64,000 nucleotides of DNA, taken from an uncultured Actinomycetes bacterium (GTDB taxonomy: Bacteria > Actinomycetota > Coriobacteriia > Coriobacteriales > Atopobiaceae). The translations under genes were made by a program, and so were the position numbers. Location of the stretch: contig OMWB01000001.1 in assembly GCA_900314645.1 (NCBI GenBank), positions 1-64,000 on the forward strand, read 5' to 3'. Each line of letters starts with the position of its first letter. Within the stretch, counting starts at the first letter, position 1. Of this stretch, positions 52,984 to 60,689 are shown one piece after another. Below the pieces are notes generated by a model. It was not told the DNA's origin and ran no database searches. It saw only the letters and a list, made by a program, of their open reading frames with translations.

Positions 52984-53982
52984 ATGGACTTCACTTCTAA
53001 TCACCGTCCCGACGATATGGCTCGTATCAACACCCCCGAGCTCGCCCAGGCCTTCATTAAAGAGGCCGTTGCCTACACGCGCGAGCAGGTTGGTGACGGC
53101 AAGGTCCTCCTTGCCCTTTCTGGTGGCGTCGACTCTTCCGTCGTTGCCGCGCTGCTCATCAAGGCGCTTGGCAAGCAGCTCGTGTGCGTGCACGTGAATC
53201 ACGGCCTCATGCGCAAGGGCGAGTCCGAGCAGGTCATCGACGTGTTCCGCAATCAGCTCGGCGCTGAGCTCATCTATGTTGACGCCACCGACCGCTTCCT
53301 CGACCTGCTGGCTGGCGAGGCTGATCCCGAGGCCAAGCGTCACATCATCGGCGAGGAGTTCATCAAGGTCTTTGACGAAGAGGCTGCCAAGCTTGAGGGC
53401 ATCGGCTTCCTTGGCCAGGGCACCATTTATCCCGACATCCTTGAGTCCGAGGCCGGCGTCAAGGCTCACCACAACGTGGGTGGCCTGCCCGAGGAGCTCA
53501 ACTGGGAGCTCGTCGAGCCCGTCAAGCTGCTCTTCAAGGACGAGGTCCGCGTGGTTGGCCGCGAGCTTGGCCTGCCTGACAGTATGGTTGACCGTCAGCC
53601 GTTCCCCGGCCCCGGCCTGGGCGTGCGCTGCACCGGCGCCATCACCCGCGATCGTCTGAACGCTCTGCGCGAGGCCGACGCCATCGTGCGCGAGGAGATT
53701 GACGCCGCTTCCGCCGCTGGCCAGATGGATCGTCCGTGGCAGTACTTCTGCGTGGTGCCTGACTACCGTGCGACCGGCGTGCGCGACGGCAAGCGCGCCT
53801 TCGACTGGCCCTGCATCATCCGCTGCATCAATACGGTCGACGTCATGACCGCCGAGGTTCCCGAGCTTGACTGGGCGCTCCTCAAGAAGATGACCTCCCG
53901 CATCCTTGACGAGGTTCCCGGCATCTGCCGTGTGGCCTACGAGCTCTCCCCGAAGCCCATCGCGACTGTCGAGTGGGAGTAG
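52984..53982 (+). CDS. guaA: GMP synthase, synthetase (ATP-PPase) subunit only
   Basis: The 332-residue protein holds the PP-loop LALSGGVDSSVVAAL (about 44-58), LGQGTIYPDILES, and the C-terminal dimer domain with RQPFPGPGLGVRC and ending PKPIATVEWE. It adenylates XMP and inserts ammonia to make GMP. The amino-terminal glutamine amidotransferase domain of standard GuaA (about 190 residues) is absent and no gene for it lies in the window, so ammonia must come from a separate subunit or the medium. AAGGAG precedes ATG. A TATACT box lies at 52940-52945. Its 3' end is repeated twice downstream. Confidence 0.9.
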   Translation: MDFTSNHRPDDMARINTPELAQAFIKEAVAYTREQVGDGKVLLALSGGVDSSVVAALLIKALGKQLVCVHVNHGLMRKGESEQVIDVFRNQLGAELIYVDATDRFLDLLAGEADPEAKRHIIGEEFIKVFDEEAAKLEGIGFLGQGTIYPDILESEAGVKAHHNVGGLPEELNWELVEPVKLLFKDEVRVVGRELGLPDSMVDRQPFPGPGLGVRCTGAITRDRLNALREADAIVREEIDAASAAGQMDRPWQYFCVVPDYRATGVRDGKRAFDWPCIIRCINTVDVMTAEVPELDWALLKKMTSRILDEVPGICRVAYELSPKPIATVEWE

Positions 53983-54081
53983 CGGGTTACCATATCTACC
54001 TGCGTAAATGCGAGGCGCCTCGGAAGAATCCGGGGCGCCTTTATGATGCCTCTTGGGGACTCGTGTGCCTGTTAGCCTAAC
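53971..54081 (+). repeat. guaA 3'-end direct repeat, copy 1 (resident)
   Basis: The block runs from GAGTGGGAGTAG (the last guaA codons, 53971-53982) through the terminator to GACTCGTGTGCCTGTTAGCC and TAAC. The same block, of nearly the same length, recurs at 55167-55278 and 56065-56175. It marks the probable attachment site of the small islands downstream. Confidence 0.8.
54009..54043 (+). terminator. guaA terminator
   Basis: AGGCGCCTCGG pairs with CCGGGGCGCCT (GGCGCC/GGCGCC arms with inner GG/CC) around AAGAAT, followed by TTATG. Its relatives in the two other copies end in a better run, CGCCTTTTTG. Confidence 0.75.
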
Positions 54082-54304
54082 ACGAGGTGGAGTATCGGCT
54101 TTGGGGTGTCTACAGTCTTTCTTTCCGAATAACTGTGTGCGCACACGTTCGTCCGGGATACTCCCGGTTCACGCACCAATAGGGGCGAAGAGGCAGAGCG
54201 TGACCAAGGTGCACACCAGTACCCGCATGATCTCGAATTCCTTGAGGGTGAATTCCGAGAAGGTCCGCGCGCGTCGGTTTGGGCGACCACGGTCTATTTG
54301 ATGA

Positions 54305-54310
54305 TATAAT
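54305..54310 (+). promoter_or_regulatory. -10 box of the toxin-antitoxin pair
   Basis: A perfect TATAAT lies 31 bp before the antitoxin start. A good -35 is not evident. The surrounding ATGATATAATTCAGATAGTA is AT-rich and probably includes the antitoxin's operator. Confidence 0.5.
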
Positions 54311-54340
54311 TCAGATAGTATTTGCCAGAAGGAGGTAACG

Positions 54341-54607
54341 ATGCAGATCATGCCGGTGTCAGAGCTGCGCAACCACTACGCCGCGGTCGAGGAGGCAGTG
54401 GCCACAGGCGGGCCGGTCTTTCTCACCAAGAACGGATACGGCTCGATGGTCGTGATGAACATGGAGCAGTACGAGAGCCTCACGGGCAACGTCGAAGCGA
54501 TGCTGGACGCGGCGGACCGTCAAGCGGCGTCCACCACGATGCGTTACTCCCACGACGAGGTGTTTGGTGCTCTGAGGGAGGAGCTGCATCGTGCCGACGC
54601 AGTATAG
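54341..54607 (+). CDS. Type II antitoxin, Phd/YefM family
   Basis: The 88-residue protein begins MQIMPVSELRNHYAAVEEAV and continues with FLTKNGYGSMVVMNMEQYE, the DNA-binding fold of Phd/YefM antitoxins; the C-terminal part should bind the toxin. AGAAGGAGG precedes ATG. It overlaps the toxin start by 17 bases, as is usual for such pairs. It should repress its own promoter together with the toxin. It lies in the first cargo module downstream of guaA. Confidence 0.88.
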   Translation: MQIMPVSELRNHYAAVEEAVATGGPVFLTKNGYGSMVVMNMEQYESLTGNVEAMLDAADRQAASTTMRYSHDEVFGALREELHRADAV

Positions 54608-54905
54608 GTTGCAGTACCTGCCGCTCTTCTGGGACGACCTTGAGCAGGCCGTGTTCTACGTCCGTGACGTGCTCAAGAACCCCGCTGCGGCAGAGCGTCT
54701 GCTCGACCGAACCGAGGCGGCCATTCTCGAGCACGCCAAGGCACCAACCATGGCGCAGGTCTACAAGACGACGCGGAACAGACCGGTGCCGTACTACTGG
54801 TTCGCGGTGGGCAATCATATGGTGTTCTATGTGGTCGTGGGCGATGTCATGGAGGTCCGTCGCTTCATATACGGCGCCCGGGACCTCACCAAGATGCTGC
54901 CCTGA
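54591..54905 (+). CDS. Type II toxin, ParE/RelE family
   Basis: The 104-residue protein has the RelE/ParE layout: YRLQYLPLFWDDLEQAVFYV, NPAAAERLLDRTEAAI, and the closing VPYYWFAVGNHMVFYVVVGD with VRRFIYGARDL. It would act on translating ribosomes (RelE-type) or gyrase (ParE-type); sequence alone does not decide. The start is GTG at 54591, inside the antitoxin gene, with GGGAGGAG before it. Confidence 0.85.
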   Translation: MPTQYRLQYLPLFWDDLEQAVFYVRDVLKNPAAAERLLDRTEAAILEHAKAPTMAQVYKTTRNRPVPYYWFAVGNHMVFYVVVGDVMEVRRFIYGARDLTKMLP

Positions 54906-55166
54906 CGTGCTGGGCCCAACAGACGTATGATGGCGTTTTCCTTAAACCATTGAAGGGAAGAACAGTCTCGCTACCAGCGCAAACGCAGTCGGGTGACGTC
55001 ATGACGTCGCCTGACTGCGAGTGGGGTGACGTCACGGGCGCGGAAAAGGTGTCCGTGACGTCGCTTTGACGTCCGCAGGGAGGACAGCCGAAGCCACGGT
55101 GGAGACGGGGGATACGACGGAGCGTCTCGAACCACCTCAAGCCACAACGGCCACGTTTCCCTGATT

Positions 55167-55278
55167 GAGTGGGAGTAGGACCGCTACATAATTGTGCGAT
55201 TCTCCAGACGCTCCGGACGTGGTTCCGGGGCGCCTTTTTGGTGCTTCTTGGGGACTCGTGTGCCTGTTAGCCTAACGC
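55167..55278 (+). repeat. guaA 3'-end direct repeat, copy 2
   Basis: It begins with the identical GAGTGGGAGTAG (55167-55178), includes the terminator with CCGGGGCGCCTTTTTG, and ends GACTCGTGTGCCTGTTAGCC and TAACGC, as in copy 1. The middle has diverged more than the two ends. Confidence 0.8.
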
Positions 55279-55478
55279 AATCACAAAAACGTCAGTTACC
55301 AAGCCCACCGAGTTACGTCATGCCACCCATGATGGAGCCTTGGTTTTCATAATGTCCCTTAGGCTCACGCGCTCGCCCAAGGTTTCTGGAAACGATTTCT
55401 CTTTTGGATATGTCGCACCTCGGCGTGTGCAATACGGTAAGGCAATCGGATGCCTCCTACTGACTGGGAGGATTAGCC

Positions 55479-55625
55479 ATGAGCCTCTCAGTGAAAGCGG
55501 CTTGCAAAGCGGAATGTCGTGTTATATACGTCATCCGCATGTGCTCGTGCCACCTAGGCTTTCCCGTCGTTTCTTGGCAAAGCCTACGATGCCATTGCGA
55601 AGTTCTCTCCTGCTGCAATGCGTGA
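55479..55625 (+). CDS. Possible cysteine-rich small peptide
   Basis: A 48-residue frame begins MSLSVKAACKAEC and contains eight cysteines, including CSC, CHC and CC pairs. GGGAGG lies seven bases before ATG, inside a small hairpin, which is the only real argument for translation. It ends 68 bp before the Nif11-type precursor gene. No family is recognised and the frame may be spurious. Confidence 0.3.
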   Translation: MSLSVKAACKAECRVIYVIRMCSCHLGFPVVSWQSLRCHCEVLSCCNA

Positions 55626-55693
55626 CGGACGGAGCCGACTGGGCGTAGAATCGACGGCGACCGTTATGCAAGGGCAAAGCGAAAGGATGCCTC

Positions 55694-55906
55694 ATGAACT
55701 TCGAAGACCTGAAGGACCCCGAGTTCCAGGAGAAACTGAAGGGAGCCAAGACCCCCGAGGAGCTGCTCGAGCTCGCCAAGGAGGAGGGAGTTGAGCTTAC
55801 CAATGAGGAGCTGGATGGCGTTGCCGGCGGAAGCTTTTGGGACAGCGATAACTTCTGCACCGACTATCGCGGCAATGAGCTCGACTCGGAGCCCGGTTGG
55901 AACTAG
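55694..55906 (+). CDS. Nif11-type leader peptide, orphan RiPP precursor
   Basis: The 70-residue peptide has the Nif11 leader form LKDPEFQEKLKGAKTPEELL followed by EEGVELTNEELDGVAGG; cleavage is expected after the Gly-Gly at residues 45-46. The 24-residue core begins SFWDSDNFC and ends SEPGWN, with one cysteine (Cys55), three Ser, one Thr and two Trp. Such peptides are substrates of RiPP enzymes and GG-peptidase exporters. None of these is in the window, so the gene is an orphan or is served in trans. AAAGGA precedes ATG by 8 bases. Confidence 0.85.
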   Translation: MNFEDLKDPEFQEKLKGAKTPEELLELAKEEGVELTNEELDGVAGGSFWDSDNFCTDYRGNELDSEPGWN

Positions 55907-56064
55907 TGGACGTGAGCATCTCCTCGGTCGGCGCTACGCGGGTGAAGTCGCCTTCTGCTCATACTGGGTGATCAGAGCCCCGATTTGGTCGTTCATTGCC
56001 TGCCGTTGAGGGGCAAGAGCAGTCAGGTGACTAGTCCTCGGGCCACCGCCATGCCTTTCTGATA

Positions 56065-56175
56065 GAGTGGGAGTGACGAATTAGCTCATTTACCTGCGAA
56101 AACATGGCGTCTCGGAAGAATCCGGGGCGCCTTTTTGTGGCTTTGTGAGGACTCGTATACCTGTAAGCCTAACGC
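56065..56175 (+). repeat. guaA 3'-end direct repeat, copy 3
   Basis: It begins GAGTGGGAGTGA (one change from the guaA end that shifts the stop), keeps TTTACCTGCG, CTCGGAAGAATCCGGGGCGC and CTTTTTG, and ends GGACTCGTATACCTGTAAGC and CTAACGC. The length is the same as copy 1. Confidence 0.8.
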
Positions 56176-56189
56176 GTGATGCGCTTGTG

Positions 56190-56557
56190 GTATGTTTGCT
56201 TCCGCGCGGTGCGCTGGTACGCCGCCGCGCGACGAGGCCGAGGCGCTCTGGCACGACTTCAACACCGCAAGGCCGGGGTGCGACATGCAGCTGGGCGCCC
56301 TGAGAGAGCTGCTCGGCACCGACCTGCCGGAGGAGCTGACAGTGCTCTCACCCGTCTACTTCGACTATGGGAGCAAGACGTCGTTCGGAGACGGCTGTTT
56401 CGTGAACCACGGCTGTTACTTCATGGACGGCGGGTCGATAACCTTCGGGGACCGCGTCTTCATCGGCCCGTTCCGCGGCTTTTACACGGCTACCCACCCA
56501 GCTCGAAACGAGGCGACGTCACGGGCGCGGAAGCGAATTTGGGCCGCGCGTCTCTGA
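56190..56557 (+). pseudogene. Broken sugar O-acetyltransferase (maltose/galactoside type)
   Basis: The frame encodes LWHDFNTARPG, RELLGTDLPEE, FDYGSKTSFGDGCFVNHGC and ITFGDRVFIGPFRGFYTATHP, clear hexapeptide-repeat acetyltransferase text. The normal N-terminus (about 20 residues) is missing, and after TATHP the match stops abruptly and is followed by unrelated ARNEATSRARKR. The break coincides with an 18-bp direct repeat (56515-56532) also present at 55028-55045. The catalytic half-site and C-terminal coils are lost, so the product is unlikely to work. Confidence 0.8.
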
Positions 56558-56713
56558 CTGATTGGGCATCGTTCCCCAATGTGCTGGAAGAACCCCTAGG
56601 CAAGCTGGCCTTTGGCTGCTGGCCTTGCACCTAAGATGAAGGTGGGGGTGTAGCCCAGCTGTTCGCCTGGCCGGGATTCGGGAAGACGAGGGCATGAGAG
56701 TGCGGGATAGGCA

Positions 56714-57256
56714 ATGAACAAGATTGCCTGCAGCCGCCTGCGCGTGAAGATGGGAGGCAAGATGGGCATGGCGAACGCACTCAGCGTGCTGCGGATCATC
56801 CTGAGCGTGGCCCTGCTTGCGCCACCGGCGCTCTCGCCGACCTTTCTGGCGCTTTACGCCACTGCCGGCCTGACAGACATGCTTGATGGCTTTGTCGCGA
56901 GACAGACCAAGACGGAAAGCGAGTTCGGTGCCAAGCTCGACAGCGCTGCGGACCTTATCTTCACGGTCGTCAGCCTCGCAAAGATCTTACCGACTGTGGC
57001 TGCGCCCGCATGGCTCTGGGCGTGGGTTGCGGTTATAGCCGTCGTGAAGGTGGCGAATGTGGTAAGTGGACTCGTGATGAGGAAGCGTTTGATTATGCCC
57101 CACACCACTGCAAACAAGGCAGCCGGCTTCGTCGTGTTCCTCGTCCCCTTTGCCATTCCGACGTTCGGTGTCGTCGCGCCCTCCATCCCGGCATGCGTCG
57201 TGGCGACGTTCGCGGCCATCCAGGAAGGCCATCTCATTAGAATGGGCCGGAGTTGA
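56714..57256 (+). CDS. CDP-alcohol phosphatidyltransferase
   Basis: The 180-residue membrane protein has the family signature in DMLDGFVARQTKTESEFGAK followed by LDSAAD (DG-x2-AR-x8-G-x3-D-x3-D), with about five hydrophobic helices. It transfers a phosphatidyl or phospho-alcohol group from a CDP-linked donor in phospholipid synthesis; it is short and its acceptor is unknown. Several ATGs (56714, 56750, 56762, 56768) could start it: 56762 or 56768 follow GGGAGG and match the usual family N-terminus. It marks the far side of the guaA-linked region. Confidence 0.83.
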   Translation: MNKIACSRLRVKMGGKMGMANALSVLRIILSVALLAPPALSPTFLALYATAGLTDMLDGFVARQTKTESEFGAKLDSAADLIFTVVSLAKILPTVAAPAWLWAWVAVIAVVKVANVVSGLVMRKRLIMPHTTANKAAGFVVFLVPFAIPTFGVVAPSIPACVVATFAAIQEGHLIRMGRS

Positions 57257-57331
57257 GTGCCGCCGATTCGCTGTGCCGAGCTCGGCGCATAACCTAGGGG
57301 TGAAACAAAGACGACGAGTTTGCCCCTGTGA

Positions 57332-58096
57332 TTACTCGGGCTGTTCTGAGGCCTTGATTTCCTTCACCTTGGCCATCAGCATTTCGTTGAACATCATATA
57401 CATCATGTTGTCAATGATGGCGATGCGCTCACTGCCGACGCTGTCCGTTGACGGCAATACGATGACGCTGTCGCAGTAGGACCTCAGCACATGCTTAGGG
57501 TTCATGGTGACGAGTGCGACGAAGGGCCGTTCCGTCTCCGCCTGCTTTGACAAGTTCTTGAGGAACTCTCGATATTGCTCTCCAGACCGCACAGAAAAGA
57601 GAATGATGAGCTCATCACTGCGATACTGGCGCATGACGTAGTCGTATTCGGGGTTCTCGGTGGGGATGCCATGCAGTGCTCGCAATCCCACGCTGAGGAA
57701 GCGTGCAGGAAGGTTTGAGAGGTAGAACCCCATACAGTAGGCCCTGCTTGCCATAGCTGTTTGTCGCGCGAGCCTCTCGAGCTCCTCCTGGTCAATTGAC
57801 CGCTCTTCTTGGACGAGGTAATCGCCGTAGGTTTCCCCGATGGTCTTGTCGCGGGAAGAGCGAGCGCGGTCCTCCAAGTCAATCCCAAGCTGGTACTGAA
57901 GGCTTGCATAGCCCGTGTAGCCAAGCTTTTTGGCAAACCGGATCAGCGAAGAAGGGGAGATGCCGAGGTCGTTGACGAGCTCGTCATAGCTCTTGTGGGC
58001 AAACCCCTCAGGGTCAGCCTTCAGATACTCATAGATGGCAAGGTCGGTCTTGGTGAAGGCCGAGACCTTCGTTTCCAGTAGCTCGAGTACGTCCAT
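57332..58096 (-). CDS. MurR/RpiR family transcriptional regulator
   Basis: The 254-residue protein has an N-terminal RpiR-type helix-turn-helix (AIYEYLKADPEGF, SYDELVNDLGISPSSLIRFAKKLGYTGY) and a C-terminal SIS sugar-phosphate domain in degenerate form (MGFYLSNLPARFLSVGL; LIILFSVRSGEQYREFLKNL). ATG at 58096 follows AGGAG. It is divergent from the beta-glucoside operon and most likely controls it in response to a phosphorylated sugar. Confidence 0.87.
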   Translation of the reverse strand: MDVLELLETKVSAFTKTDLAIYEYLKADPEGFAHKSYDELVNDLGISPSSLIRFAKKLGYTGYASLQYQLGIDLEDRARSSRDKTIGETYGDYLVQEERSIDQEELERLARQTAMASRAYCMGFYLSNLPARFLSVGLRALHGIPTENPEYDYVMRQYRSDELIILFSVRSGEQYREFLKNLSKQAETERPFVALVTMNPKHVLRSYCDSVIVLPSTDSVGSERIAIIDNMMYMMFNEMLMAKVKEIKASEQPE

Positions 58097-58169
58097 GGTC
58101 GTTGCTCCTATGGCGGGCACTTGTGTTCACGGATAGTGTATCAGGCAAATGTCAAAACCATTCGATTCA

Positions 58170-58227
58170 CTACAGAAAAAATTTTTCCCAGAATAAGACT
58201 TGCAATTAGGAAAAAAGTTTTTATGAT
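58170..58227 (+). promoter_or_regulatory. Promoter and operator region of the beta-glucoside operon
   Basis: TTGCAA (58200-58205) and TATGAT (58222-58227) are 16 bp apart. Two similar A/T palindromes, AGAAAAAATTTTTCCC (58174-58189) and AGGAAAAAAGTTTTTA (58208-58223), flank and overlap the promoter, as expected for operators of the divergent RpiR regulator. Confidence 0.6.
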
Positions 58228-58301
58228 GGTGTTAGTGCATAGGAGACGGGCGAGAAGCACGTCGCCTCGCGAATCTCGCGTTCCAGAGAAAGGAAGGAAA
58301 C

Positions 58302-59594
58302 ATGGAAGGTTTAACTAACTGGATGCAGGAGCATATCGCTCCGCTGGCCACCAAGCTGGGCCAGAACAAGTACATTCAGGCGATCTCGGGCGGTATGATG
58401 CACACCATGCCGCTGACCCTCGGCGTGGCGCTCATTGCCATCCTTATCAACCTGCCCATTCCGGGCGTGTCCGACTTCCTCGCCTCGAGCGGCCTGACTG
58501 CTGCAGGCAATGAGGTCATCGGCGCCACCATGTCACTCCTCGCCATCTACGTGTCGTTCCTCATCGCCTACCAGTACGCCAAGGATGACGGGATGAATCC
58601 CCTCACCGCCGGCGTCCTGTCCATGGGCGCGTTCCTCATTTTGGTGCCCTCCACCATCGACATGGGCGAGGCTGGCACCATTACCGCCTTCAAGTCCAAC
58701 TACCTGGGCAGCGACGGCATCTTCGTCGCCATCTTCCTGTCCATCCTGGTGGCCATGGCTTATGGCTGGCTGACCCGCAAGAACATCAAGGTAACCCTGC
58801 CTGATTCCGTGCCGCCCATGGTTTCCGATTCCCTGAGCCCAGTCTTCACCGCCATGATCATCTTCTTCGTTGTCTACCTCGTTAAGTGGGGCTTTACCTT
58901 CACCCCGTGGGGCAACATCTTCGACTTCATCATGCAGAACGTGGGCACCCCGCTCATGAAGCTTGGCGCTACTCCGTGGTCCGTCATCATCGTGTACACG
59001 GTGGGCAACATCTTCTGGTTCTTCGGCATCCACCCCAACGCCGTCATGGGCATCTTCTATCCCATGATGCTGCTCCCGGCCCTCATGGCCAACCAGCAGG
59101 CCTATCTCAACGGCGAGCCCCTTCCCTTCCTGATGTTTGCTCTTATCGGCAGCTGCTGCTACTTCGGTGGCCAGGGCAACACCATCGGCCTGTGCTTCGA
59201 CATGTTTACCGCCAAGTCCGAGAAGTTCAAGGCCATGCGCAACCTCATGACCATCCCCAACATCTTCAACATCAACGAGCCGGTCATCTTCGGTGTCCCC
59301 GTGATGCTCAACCCCGTCTTCTTCATCCCCATGGTGCTCTCGTCCATCGTTCCCGGCCTCATCGGCCTGGCCCTGTGCACCATCCTGCCCATTCCCTACA
59401 ACCCCACCATCCAGCTGCCTTGGGCCATGCCCATGTTCATCGCAGCGCTGCTGACTGGTGGCCCGCTGTACATGGGCGTCGTGCTCATCTGCATGGCCGT
59501 GAGCGCCGTCCTGTACTACCCCTTCTTCAAGATCGCCGACAAGCAGGCGTACGAGGAGGAGCAGGCTCTGGCAGCCGAGCAGGCTCAGCAGTAG
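58302..59594 (+). CDS. PTS lactose/cellobiose-family EIIC permease
   Basis: The 430-residue protein has about ten hydrophobic segments and family motifs: a conserved start (QNKYIQAISGGMMHTMPLTLG), GIHPNAVMGIFYPMMLL, and NEPVIFGVPVMLNP, whose glutamate helps bind sugar. It carries cellobiose or related beta-glucosides across the membrane during phosphorylation. No EIIA or EIIB gene is in this operon; the pair at the start of the window is a candidate source. AAAGGAAGG precedes ATG. Confidence 0.92.
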   Translation: MEGLTNWMQEHIAPLATKLGQNKYIQAISGGMMHTMPLTLGVALIAILINLPIPGVSDFLASSGLTAAGNEVIGATMSLLAIYVSFLIAYQYAKDDGMNPLTAGVLSMGAFLILVPSTIDMGEAGTITAFKSNYLGSDGIFVAIFLSILVAMAYGWLTRKNIKVTLPDSVPPMVSDSLSPVFTAMIIFFVVYLVKWGFTFTPWGNIFDFIMQNVGTPLMKLGATPWSVIIVYTVGNIFWFFGIHPNAVMGIFYPMMLLPALMANQQAYLNGEPLPFLMFALIGSCCYFGGQGNTIGLCFDMFTAKSEKFKAMRNLMTIPNIFNINEPVIFGVPVMLNPVFFIPMVLSSIVPGLIGLALCTILPIPYNPTIQLPWAMPMFIAALLTGGPLYMGVVLICMAVSAVLYYPFFKIADKQAYEEEQALAAEQAQQ

Positions 59595-59629
59595 GGCAGA
59601 GGCCACATTACCACCGGCCCTTCCTTCCC

Positions 59630-59661
59630 GGCGGGACTAGGGCACATGCCTTAGTCCCGCC
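59630..59661 (+). terminator. Attenuating terminator after EIIC
   Basis: GGCGGGACTA (59630-59639) pairs with TAGTCCCGCC (59652-59661) with inner GGC/GCC, followed by TCCTTTATA. It lies inside the operon and would lower expression of the ROK and later genes relative to EIIC. Confidence 0.7.
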
Positions 59662-59760
59662 TCCTTTATAAGAAGCGACAGGGCCAACACCCACTCAAAG
59701 ACGGGAAAGAGAACACAACGCTTTCCGAATACAGAAAGCAGCAATTGACGAGGAGGGCTC

Positions 59761-60645
59761 ATGCTTCTTGCAATCGATATCGGCGGAACCTTCATCAAGT
59801 GGGCGGTGTCCCAGGAGTATTCCCTGACGGACGCCCGCGGTAAGGTGCCCACCCCGCAGGATTCGTTTGATTCGCTGGTAGAGGCAATTGCGCAGATTGC
59901 GGAGGCCATCCCAGAGCAGGTAGAGGGCGTTGCAGTCAGCCTTCCGGGAACTGTGGACGCAGCGACGGGGCTCATCGTGCAGGGGGGTGCCCTGCAGTAC
60001 GCGAACGGCCACAATCTGGTTGATGCGCTCCGTGACCGTCTGAACCTTCCATCATCCATCCAAAACGACGCACGTTGCGCTGCCCTAGCCGAGGTCGCAC
60101 TCGGCGAGCTCAAGGGCTGCACTGATGGCGTCATGGTGGTTATCGGCACGGGCGTCGGGGGAGCTGTGGTGAGTGGTGGCCGGCTCGTGACAGGTGCATC
60201 TGGTGCTGCAGGCGAGCTCTCCATGCTTGCCGTTCGCCCTCTGCGCCAGGAGGGCATGGCTGGTCTTCTGGGAAACCGTTCGGGAATGCGCGGCCTTCTT
60301 GCTCATGCCGCTGAGGTCCTGGGACGCGATGGACTGACGGGTGAGGAGCTGATCGCCCTGGTGGAGTCCGGGGACGAAAAGGCGACGGAGGCACTCGATG
60401 AGGCGCTGGCAGACCTCGCAGACGCCCTGCTCTCGCTGCAGTTCCTGCTTGACCCGCAGCGCTTTGTCATCGGTGGCGGCATCTCAGCAGATGCGACGTA
60501 CATGGCGCATCTCGTCAAGGCGTATGAGAACGCCTTTGCCACGTTGCCGTTCCAGGCGCCTCACGCCGAGGTCGTGGCCGCGCGCTTCCGCAACGACGCC
60601 AATCTGCTGGGCGCCGTCGTCCATTACGGCACAGCTTCCCGATAG
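59761..60645 (+). CDS. ROK family sugar kinase
   Basis: The 294-residue protein has the ROK ATP-binding start LLAIDIGGTFIKWAV, VSLPGTVD, QNDARCAALAEVALG, IGTGVGGAVVSGGRL and GASGAAGELSML. The CxCGxxGC zinc motif of many ROK kinases is absent, as in the beta-glucoside kinase branch. It may phosphorylate a free glucoside or glucose released by GH1 enzymes. GAGGAGGG precedes ATG at 59761. Confidence 0.85.
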   Translation: MLLAIDIGGTFIKWAVSQEYSLTDARGKVPTPQDSFDSLVEAIAQIAEAIPEQVEGVAVSLPGTVDAATGLIVQGGALQYANGHNLVDALRDRLNLPSSIQNDARCAALAEVALGELKGCTDGVMVVIGTGVGGAVVSGGRLVTGASGAAGELSMLAVRPLRQEGMAGLLGNRSGMRGLLAHAAEVLGRDGLTGEELIALVESGDEKATEALDEALADLADALLSLQFLLDPQRFVIGGGISADATYMAHLVKAYENAFATLPFQAPHAEVVAARFRNDANLLGAVVHYGTASR

Positions 60646-60689
60646 AAACAAACGAAAGCGTCCGCGCGGCGCAAGAAGGGGGTTACACC

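Larger units (their letters stand above)
54906..55693. other. Gene-poor stretch between cargo modules
   Basis: These 788 bases hold no confident gene. They contain five GACGTC sites at 54995-55073, the second copy of the guaA 3' repeat (55167-55278), and a short cysteine-rich frame at 55479-55625. A 102-residue frame at 55340-55648 has no ribosome site and unusual composition. Confidence 0.6.

Noticed and set aside
54169..54372. Minus-strand frame with signal-peptide-like end near the antitoxin gene
   Set aside because: It crosses the antitoxin promoter and start, and its hydrophobic part is the C-terminus, not an N-terminus.
55340..55648. 102-residue protein in the cargo region
   Set aside because: No ribosome site, unusual composition, no family resemblance, and it overlaps a better-led small frame.
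55940..56060. Possible C-terminal fragment of a coiled-coil protein on the minus strand
   Set aside because: The phrase MNDQIGALITQYEQKA looks protein-like but has no upstream gene body or start site; too short to support.
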